A stretch of 6,635 nt of DNA from an uncultured Ruminococcus sp. (GTDB lineage Bacteria > Bacillota > Clostridia > Oscillospirales > Ruminococcaceae): contig USJI01000063.1 in NCBI GenBank assembly GCA_900554975.1, positions 1 through 6,635 of the forward strand, read 5' to 3'. Positions 1-5,098 of this stretch are shown one piece after another. A program made the position numbers and the translations under genes. The first letter of the stretch is position 1. Each line of letters opens with the position of its first letter. The notes beneath the pieces are model-generated. The model was given only the letters and a program-made list of their open reading frames with translations. It was not told where the DNA came from and made no database searches.

Positions 1-409
1 GGTATATCATTTCTCTGAGCATTTCCTCACGGAGTTCTTTTTTTCTCGGATGATAGACAGGTGTATCCGGAGTAAGACCGGCAGTTTCAAGTAGTCCCTT
101 TACCCTCAGACCATCAAATTCCACCCATATATATTCCCACGGCATATTGTTATCGGCAATATAGGTGTTTATCTGTCCCGGAAATATCATAAACCCCTGC
201 ATACTTCGTACATTGTAGGTCTGGGTTTCCCCTTTTGAATTATCTGCCATAAGCATTCCCGTACCTGAGATGATATAGTGAAACAGAAAATGATTTCTTG
301 TTGCCGGACCAAAGGAATGTGATGGTTTACACTGTTCACGTCCGCACTGAAAAAGTCCCAGGTCTATGAAACTTTCACTCGGGAAAACTGAAAATAAAAT
401 ATCTTTCAT
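1..409 (-). CDS. AraC-family transcriptional regulator, N-terminal part (cut by the left edge)
   Basis: This reading frame starts at the ATG whose complement is at 407-409 and stays open for 136 codons to the window edge, so the C-terminal half is missing. The visible part matches the cupin-like sugar-sensing domain of AraC regulators. It has a CGREQCKPSHSFGPATR segment (residues 22-38), then HFLFHYIISGTG (40-51), a GFMIFPGQINTY strand pair (72-83) and PWEYIWVEFDG (90-100), a pattern common in MsmR/RafR-like and other sugar-responsive AraC proteins. The DNA-binding pair of helix-turn-helix motifs should lie off the left edge and is not seen. A ribosome site AGAAAGG (complement of 421-427) lies 11 nt before the start. 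The gene is divergent from the sugar operon, the usual place for its activator, as with msmR in Streptococcus mutans. That it controls this operon, and that it senses an alpha-galactoside, is inference. The family call is firm; the ligand is unknown. Confidence 0.88.
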   Translation of the reverse strand, partial: MKDILFSVFPSESFIDLGLFQCGREQCKPSHSFGPATRNHFLFHYIISGTGMLMADNSKGETQTYNVRSMQGFMIFPGQINTYIADNNMPWEYIWVEFDGLRVKGLLETAGLTPDTPVYHPRKKELREEMLREMIY

Positions 410-446
410 AAAGCAATTTTCCTTTCTGAAACGTCTTTGTTAACCT

Positions 447-475
447 ATTATAACATTAAATATATCAAAATGCAA
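447..475 (-). promoter_or_regulatory. Probable promoter of the AraC-type regulator gene
   Basis: On the minus strand there is a perfect TATAAT (complement of 447-452) preceded by TG one base upstream (TGTTATAAT, 447-455), which makes an extended -10 element. At 17-bp spacing the -35 position reads TTGCAT (470-475), a weak match to TTGACA, as is usual for extended -10 promoters. Transcription would begin near 440, giving a leader of about 30 nt before the start at 409. The -35 region overlaps one of the CAAAATG elements (466-472), so the regulator may be autoregulated; that is inference. Confidence 0.6.
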
Positions 476-555
476 CTTCATTTTCTTATATGCTGAAAAA
501 AGTGGCAAAATGATATAAATAGGTGTATATAGTGATATTTACAAAACGCATTTTG
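466..555. repeat. Three copies of CAAAATG in the divergent control region
   Basis: CAAAATG occurs at 466-472 and 506-512 on the plus strand and again as its complement CATTTTG at 549-555. The first copy overlaps the -35 region of the regulator promoter and the last lies in the spacer of the operon promoter. A separate pair of TGATAT direct repeats sits at 511-516 and 533-538, 22 bp apart (about two helical turns), just upstream of and touching the operon -35 box. This is where an AraC-type activator would be expected to bind. The repeats are seen directly; the role is inferred, and the region is AT-rich enough that chance is a real alternative. Confidence 0.35.
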
Positions 556-566
556 CATAGTATAAT
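538..566 (+). promoter_or_regulatory. Main promoter of the sugar-uptake operon
   Basis: TTTACA (538-543) and TATAAT (561-566) are separated by 17 bp. This is a near-consensus sigma-A type promoter with one mismatch in the -35 box and none in the -10. The predicted start is near 573, giving an untranslated leader of about 45 nt before the ATG at 620. A palindrome fills the spacer (540-557), so repression by steric blocking is possible. A promoter this close to consensus would not obviously need an activator, which bears on how the divergent AraC-type gene acts. Confidence 0.72.
540..557. promoter_or_regulatory. 18-bp imperfect palindrome in the promoter spacer, candidate operator
   Basis: The sequence TACAAAACGCATTTTGCA is palindromic at 7 of 9 base pairs (mismatches 541/556 and 547/550), with core arms CAAAA and TTTTG around CGCA. 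It covers the end of the -35 box and most of the spacer up to the -10. Size and symmetry resemble operators of dimeric repressors such as the LacI family. AraC-family proteins usually bind direct repeats instead. It does not fit the catabolite-responsive cre consensus beyond the central CG. The symmetry is seen directly; any binding protein is inference, and AT-rich DNA gives such symmetry by chance fairly often. Confidence 0.4.
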
Positions 567-619
567 ATAATTACAAAATTAAGGACGAATAAAAAATACC
601 CAAAAGGGAGGAATTTTAA

Positions 620-1909
620 ATGAATAATCGAAAATGCATTGCACTTGGCACAGCGATTATAACAGCTTTGAGTTCATTGCTCCTGACAGGATGCGGAAGC
701 AATGATAAGTATGAGGGGAAAACTGTTATAACAATGGTTCAGTATAAGCCGGAAGCTGTTGAAGCATTTGATGAAATGGCAGAGAGATTTAATGAATCAC
801 AGGACGAAATACATCTTGAAATTGAATCACCTAACGATGCCATGACAGTATTGAAAACACGTTTTATCCGTAATGACTATCCGGATATAATCGGAATAGG
901 CGGTGATATCAACTATTCAAACTTCCTTGATGCCGGAATGTTCATGGATGTTTCTGATTTTGACGGAGTTTCAGATATCAAACAGGCATATATGGATATA
1001 GTTGATGAACTTGAATTTATTCCGGAAGACGGTGTTCATGCACTTCCTTATGTTGCAAACTGCGGCGGAATCCTTTACAACAGGGATATGTTTGAAGAAA
1101 ACGGCTGGAAGATTCCGACAACATGGACAGAACTTATGTCACTTTGTGAAGCTATCAGGAGCAGCGGAAAGAATCCTTTCTATTTCGGATTCAAGGACAC
1201 ATGGACTTGTCTTGCACCATGGAATGCACTTGCTGTCGGACTTACAGATCCTGATGTATGCAGTCAGGTGAATTCCGGAGAAACAACATTCTCAGATGCA
1301 TATTCAGAAGTTGCTAAAAAAATGAAGGAGCTTGTGGCTTACGGTGAGTCAAATCCTTATGCATACAGCTATAATGATGCCTGCACAGCATTTGCAAGAG
1401 GTGAATCTGCAATGTTTGCGATAGGAAGCTACGCAGTACCACAGATTCAGTCAGTAAATCCTGATATAAATATTGATTCATTCACATTCCCTGCAAATGA
1501 AGATGCAAATGATAATGTACTTAATTCAGGTGTTGACCTTTTGCTCGCAGTTATGAATACCTGCAAAAATAAAGAAGCAGCTTATAAAGTCCTTGATTTT
1601 ATGTATCAGGATGATACAATCCAGATATATCTTGACAACCAGAATGCTATCCCTTGCAAGGAAGGCGATTTCACACTTCCTTCAATGCTTGACGGAATGA
1701 AAGCTGATATAGCATCAGGAAATATGGCAGACTTCCATGACCATCATTATCCGAGCGAAATGAGCGTTGATGCAATGGTACAGACATTCCTTATGGACGA
1801 TTCAGCAGATGCTGTACAGACATTCCTTTCACGTTTTGACAAGGACTGGAAGCGTTATAACCGTGACCTTATAGAAAAGGTAAGAAAATATGAAGAGGAG
1901 GGAAAATAA
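620..1909 (+). CDS. msmE: Sugar ABC transporter, substrate-binding lipoprotein (MsmE-like)
   Basis: This is the extracellular receptor of a CUT1-type sugar importer, anchored to the outer face of the membrane. The 429-residue product begins with a classical lipoprotein signal: positive NNRK, a hydrophobic stretch to residue 22, and the lipobox LTGC (22-25), with Cys25 as the predicted lipidated residue. The mature part has the extracellular solute-binding protein family 1 pattern: an N-terminal lobe starting TVITMVQYKP (35-44), YPDIIGIGGD (87-96), LPYVANCGGILYNRDMF (142-158) followed by NGWKIPTTWTEL (161-172), and a helical second lobe with ARGESAMFAIGSY (259-271). Length is typical of the family. 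The start is supported by GGGAGG at 606-611, 8 nt upstream. It is the first gene of the operon and its stop directly abuts the first permease. Binding of raffinose-type sugars is inferred from gtfA and aga; related proteins take many oligosaccharides, so the symbol is provisional. Confidence 0.9.
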   Translation: MNNRKCIALGTAIITALSSLLLTGCGSNDKYEGKTVITMVQYKPEAVEAFDEMAERFNESQDEIHLEIESPNDAMTVLKTRFIRNDYPDIIGIGGDINYSNFLDAGMFMDVSDFDGVSDIKQAYMDIVDELEFIPEDGVHALPYVANCGGILYNRDMFEENGWKIPTTWTELMSLCEAIRSSGKNPFYFGFKDTWTCLAPWNALAVGLTDPDVCSQVNSGETTFSDAYSEVAKKMKELVAYGESNPYAYSYNDACTAFARGESAMFAIGSYAVPQIQSVNPDINIDSFTFPANEDANDNVLNSGVDLLLAVMNTCKNKEAAYKVLDFMYQDDTIQIYLDNQNAIPCKEGDFTLPSMLDGMKADIASGNMADFHDHHYPSEMSVDAMVQTFLMDDSADAVQTFLSRFDKDWKRYNRDLIEKVRKYEEEGK

Positions 1910-2791
1910 ATGAAACGCAGAAGAAAAATGACCAATCGTGAAAAAACATTCCTGTTTATGATAATTCCTGCACTTGTTTTGTTTGTTGCATTTAATACTA
2001 TCCCTTTGATAACAGGTGCTGTTTACAGTTTTACAAACTATCGTGGATACGGCGACTATGATTTTGTCGGAATAAGAAACTACGTTGACCTGTTCAGCGA
2101 TGAGCGTGTACGAAATTCATATCTGTTTACTTTTAAATATGCTATTGCAGGAACTGTTCTCATAAATGTAATAAGTCTTCTTCTTGCTATGGGACTTAAC
2201 AGCAAGATAAAAGGAAAGAGTCTTTTAAGAGGCATTTACTTTATTCCTAATATTCTCGGCGGACTTATCGTAGGTTACATATTCAGTTTTATCTTTACTT
2301 ATATTATCCCTGCTGTCGGAAAGGCTGCACATATCGGATTTATCGAAAACAGCATACTGGCAAGTGAAAGCCACGCATGGATAGGTGTTCTCATTGTCGG
2401 CGTATGGCAGGCTGTTGCCATGAACACAATCATTTACATTTCAGGACTTCAGACGATTCCGACAGACATCTATGAAGCCGGAATGATTGACGGCGTTACA
2501 CCATGGAAAAAGTTCTGGAAACTTACATTCCCGATGCTTCTGCCATTTATTTCGATAAACCTTGTACTCAGCACAAAAAATATGCTCATGGTATTTGACC
2601 AGATTATGTCCCTTACAAAAGGCGGTCCTGCACAGAGTACAGAATCTATCTCCTACCTTATCTACAATAACGGTATGGCAGGCGGACAGTTCGGATTCCA
2701 GAGTGCCAACGCAGTTATCTTCTTTATAGTTATCGTAATATTTGCTATTGTACAGATGAAAATGACAGGCAAAAAGGAGGAACAGTTATGA
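1910..2791 (+). CDS. msmF: Sugar ABC transporter, permease subunit 1 (MalF/MsmF-like)
   Basis: This is one of the two membrane subunits forming the translocation channel of the importer. The 293-residue product has a basic start (KRRRK) and about six hydrophobic segments, near residues 14-38, 73-95, 109-131, 157-179, 208-228 and 265-286. The cytoplasmic EAA loop that docks on the ATPase is visible between segments 4 and 5 as EAGMIDGVTPWKKFWKLTFP (189-208). It is followed by LTKGGPAQSTE (235-245), typical of the MalF-type CUT1 subunit. It is a short MalF-like protein without the large periplasmic loop of E. coli MalF, as is normal in Gram-positive bacteria. The ATG follows the previous stop with no gap; the ribosome site AGGAGGG (1896-1902) lies inside the end of the upstream gene, so translation is probably coupled. 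Its last four bases overlap the next gene. Family is certain; the sugar is inferred from context. Confidence 0.93.
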   Translation: MKRRRKMTNREKTFLFMIIPALVLFVAFNTIPLITGAVYSFTNYRGYGDYDFVGIRNYVDLFSDERVRNSYLFTFKYAIAGTVLINVISLLLAMGLNSKIKGKSLLRGIYFIPNILGGLIVGYIFSFIFTYIIPAVGKAAHIGFIENSILASESHAWIGVLIVGVWQAVAMNTIIYISGLQTIPTDIYEAGMIDGVTPWKKFWKLTFPMLLPFISINLVLSTKNMLMVFDQIMSLTKGGPAQSTESISYLIYNNGMAGGQFGFQSANAVIFFIVIVIFAIVQMKMTGKKEEQL

Positions 2792-3636
2792 AAATGAAAA
2801 GCAGAGCAAAAAGATCAAATATAATTCTTACAATAGTTTTGGTACTTGGCTGTATTACTGTTCTCTTTCCGCTTTATATGGCTGTAATAATCGCATTCAA
2901 AAGCCCTTCGGAAATGACAAATGACGTTGCCGGTGCACTGAGCTTTCCGAGCAGCTGGAGCCTTGACAACTTCAAGGAGGCTATGAAGGTGACAAACTTC
3001 TGGCATACACTTGGAAACAGCGTTCTTATAACAGGCGTTACAATTGTTCTTTCACTTGTGATTCATTCAATGACAGGCTATGCTGTCGGAAGAAGCATGG
3101 CAAGAAAAAAAGGATTTAAATTTGTTTATTTCTATATTGTAAGCGGTATGTTTGTTCCGTTTGCTATCCTTATGATGCCGCTTGTAAAAGAAACTTCCAT
3201 CATGGGACTTGATAACAGAATCGGTGTTATCCTTCTTTATGTGGTATTTTATATGCCGATGAACGTAATGCTTTACAGCGGATATCTTAAAAATGTTCCT
3301 GTTGCACTTGAAGAAGCTGCTGACATTGACGGTGCTTCTGCGTGGAAAACCTACTGGACTATCATATTCCCTATGATGAAGCCTATGCACGCTACTGTTG
3401 CAGTACTGACGGCTCTCGGAACATGGAATGATGTTATGACACCGCTGGTAATTATGTCAGGCTCTGAGGGAACAACACTTCCGCTGGCACAGCTTAACTT
3501 CCAGACACAGTTCGGAACCAACTATAACCTTGCGTTTGCATCCTATCTTCTTGCACTTATCCCGATACTGATATTCTACATTCTTTGTCAGAAACAGATA
3601 ATCGGCGGTATTGCAAACGGTGCAGTAAAGGGATAA
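2788..3636 (+). CDS. msmG: Sugar ABC transporter, permease subunit 2 (MalG/MsmG-like)
   Basis: This is the second channel subunit, the partner of the upstream MalF-like protein. The 282-residue product has six predicted membrane segments, near residues 11-35, 75-100, 111-134, 145-167, 197-219 and 247-268. The EAA loop is EEAADIDGASAWKTYWTIIFP (175-195), closer to consensus than in the partner subunit. Other MalG-type marks are TWNDVMTPL (212-220), the LPLAQLNFQ segment (231-239), and the C-terminal QKQIIGGIANGAVKG, which resembles the QRxxVxGxxxGAVKG ending of many MalG homologues. The start overlaps the preceding stop as ATGA (2788-2791), with AAGGAGG at 2774-2780, so the two permeases are translationally coupled and probably made in equal amounts. 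No ATPase gene follows, unlike complete ABC operons; the next gene is a catabolic enzyme. Confidence 0.94.
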   Translation: MKMKSRAKRSNIILTIVLVLGCITVLFPLYMAVIIAFKSPSEMTNDVAGALSFPSSWSLDNFKEAMKVTNFWHTLGNSVLITGVTIVLSLVIHSMTGYAVGRSMARKKGFKFVYFYIVSGMFVPFAILMMPLVKETSIMGLDNRIGVILLYVVFYMPMNVMLYSGYLKNVPVALEEAADIDGASAWKTYWTIIFPMMKPMHATVAVLTALGTWNDVMTPLVIMSGSEGTTLPLAQLNFQTQFGTNYNLAFASYLLALIPILIFYILCQKQIIGGIANGAVKG

Positions 3637-3674
3637 TATACAGTTGATAACATGAAAGAAACAGGTGATAAAAA

Positions 3675-5084
3675 ATGAAGCTTGAAAATAAAATTATGTT
3701 GATAACTTATGCTGACAGCATGGGAAGTAATCTTAAAGAACTGCATGAAATTTTGAACAGATATTATAAAGATGCTGTCGGGGGTGTTCATATTCTGCCG
3801 TTCTTTCCTTCATCGGCCGACCGTGGATTTGCACCGATGACTTATGAAAAAGTTGATGAAAAATTCGGAACGTTTGAAGATGTTGAAAATATCGGAAATG
3901 ACTATTACCTTATGTTTGACTTTATGGTAAATCATATTTCCGCACATTCCGGATATTTTCAGGACTTTCTGAAAAACAAGGATAATTCAGAATATAAGGA
4001 CTTTTTTATACGTTACAAGGATTTCTGGGAAGGCGGAGAACCAACTCAGGAACAGACAGATGCAATCTATAAAAGAAAACCCCGTGCACCGTATATTGAT
4101 GCAAGGTTTGCTGATGGAACTTCTGAAAAGGTGTGGTGTACATTCTGTGAAGAACAGATAGATCTTGATGTGACAAAACCTGTCACAATGGAATTTATAA
4201 AAAAGACACTGAGAGATATGTGTGCTCATAAGGCGGCTGTTATCAGGCTTGATGCTTTTGCATACGCAGTCAAAAAACCGGACACAAACTGTTTCTTCAT
4301 AGAACCGGAAATATGGGAGCTTTTGAACGAGATAGAAGAAACAGTCAGTGAAAACGGAGCAGAAATACTTCCTGAAATCCATGAACATTATACTATCCCT
4401 ATGAAGATAGCTGACAAGGGATTCTGGATATATGACTTTGCTCTTCCTGTTATGACACTTCATGCGCTGTTCAATCATACGGGAACATACCTGAAAGACT
4501 GGCTTGAAAAGTGTCCGATGAAACAGTTTACAACACTTGATACTCATGACGGTATCGGCATAGTTGATGTAAAGGATCTTCTGCCTGATGAAGAAATTGA
4601 AAAGGTAAAGGAACAGATGTACCAGAGAGGTGCAAATGTCAAGAAGATATACAGTTCCGAGGCCTATAACAACCTTGACATATATCAGGTGAACACAACT
4701 TATTATTCAGCACTTGGAAATAATGACAAAGCTTATCTTCTTGCAAGGGCAATACAGTTTTTTGCTCCGGGAATACCTCAGGTGTACTATGTCGGAATGC
4801 TGGCAGGAAGCAATGATCTGGAACTTATGGAGAAAACCAGAAACGGAAGGGATATAAACCGTCATTATTATACTTCGGAAGAAGTTGCAAAGGAGCAGGA
4901 AAGACCTGTTGTTGCAAAGCTTAAAGAGCTTATGAAACTTAGAAATTCTCATCCGGCATTTTCACTTGAAGGTGAGATAAGTATAAAGGCTGAAAATGAT
5001 AAATTTGAGATTGTAAGAAAATATAAAAAGGACAGTATAACACTTAAAGCAGACCTCACAACCTATGATTTTGAGATAGTGTAA
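3675..5084 (+). CDS. gtfA: Sucrose phosphorylase (GH13 subfamily 18)
   Basis: The enzyme converts sucrose and phosphate into alpha-glucose 1-phosphate and fructose in the cytoplasm by a double-displacement mechanism; no signal peptide is present. The 469-residue protein opens with MLITYADSMG (8-17) and GGVHILPFFPSSADRGFAP (36-54), both diagnostic of this subfamily. Catalytic residues are all present: nucleophile Asp193 in IRLDAFAYAVK, acid/base Glu234 in ILPEIHEHY, and the transition-state stabiliser Asp292 in TLDTHDGIG. The active-site loop NNLDIYQVNTTYYSALG (332-348) and QVYYVGMLAG (369-378) also match. It resembles S. mutans GtfA more than bifidobacterial SucP, and at 469 residues is slightly shorter than either (about 480 and 504, from memory), the difference lying in the C-terminal domain. 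A 38-nt gap separates it from the permease, with a modest ribosome site AGGTGA (3663-3668). Relatives act on sucrose 6-phosphate or glucosylglycerol, but ABC uptake and the adjacent alpha-galactosidase favour free sucrose. Confidence 0.93.
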   Translation: MKLENKIMLITYADSMGSNLKELHEILNRYYKDAVGGVHILPFFPSSADRGFAPMTYEKVDEKFGTFEDVENIGNDYYLMFDFMVNHISAHSGYFQDFLKNKDNSEYKDFFIRYKDFWEGGEPTQEQTDAIYKRKPRAPYIDARFADGTSEKVWCTFCEEQIDLDVTKPVTMEFIKKTLRDMCAHKAAVIRLDAFAYAVKKPDTNCFFIEPEIWELLNEIEETVSENGAEILPEIHEHYTIPMKIADKGFWIYDFALPVMTLHALFNHTGTYLKDWLEKCPMKQFTTLDTHDGIGIVDVKDLLPDEEIEKVKEQMYQRGANVKKIYSSEAYNNLDIYQVNTTYYSALGNNDKAYLLARAIQFFAPGIPQVYYVGMLAGSNDLELMEKTRNGRDINRHYYTSEEVAKEQERPVVAKLKELMKLRNSHPAFSLEGEISIKAENDKFEIVRKYKKDSITLKADLTTYDFEIV

Positions 5085-5098
5085 AAAGGAGCAGACCT

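Noticed and set aside
427..439. TGAAACGTCTTTG resembling a catabolite-responsive cre site
   Set aside because: The spacing between TG and the central CG is one base short of the cre consensus and the right half does not match.
439..454. GTTA...TAAC inverted repeat near the regulator promoter as a terminator or operator
   Set aside because: Arms are only four A/T-rich bases with no GC-rich stem or T-run, so chance explains it.
540..557. The promoter palindrome as a cre (CcpA) site
   Set aside because: Only the central CG and one A agree with the consensus; the outer TG and CA are missing.
1002..1271. Alternative plus-strand frame of 89 codons inside the binding-protein gene
   Set aside because: It is out of frame within a clearly coding gene, with no ribosome site or domain.
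3067..3390. Minus-strand open frame of 107 codons opposite the second permease
   Set aside because: It is a shadow of a well-supported permease gene; its composition is typical of reverse-complemented membrane-protein coding sequence.
3637..3674. Possible terminator or promoter in the gap between the second permease and gtfA
   Set aside because: There is no stem-loop with a T tract and no convincing -35/-10 pair in the 38 nt, so the operon is taken as continuous.
3987..4547. Long minus-strand open frame of 186 codons opposite gtfA
   Set aside because: It lies entirely inside gtfA, whose catalytic motifs are intact. Its product is rich in Cys, Phe and Ser as expected of an antisense shadow, with no recognisable domain or ribosome site.
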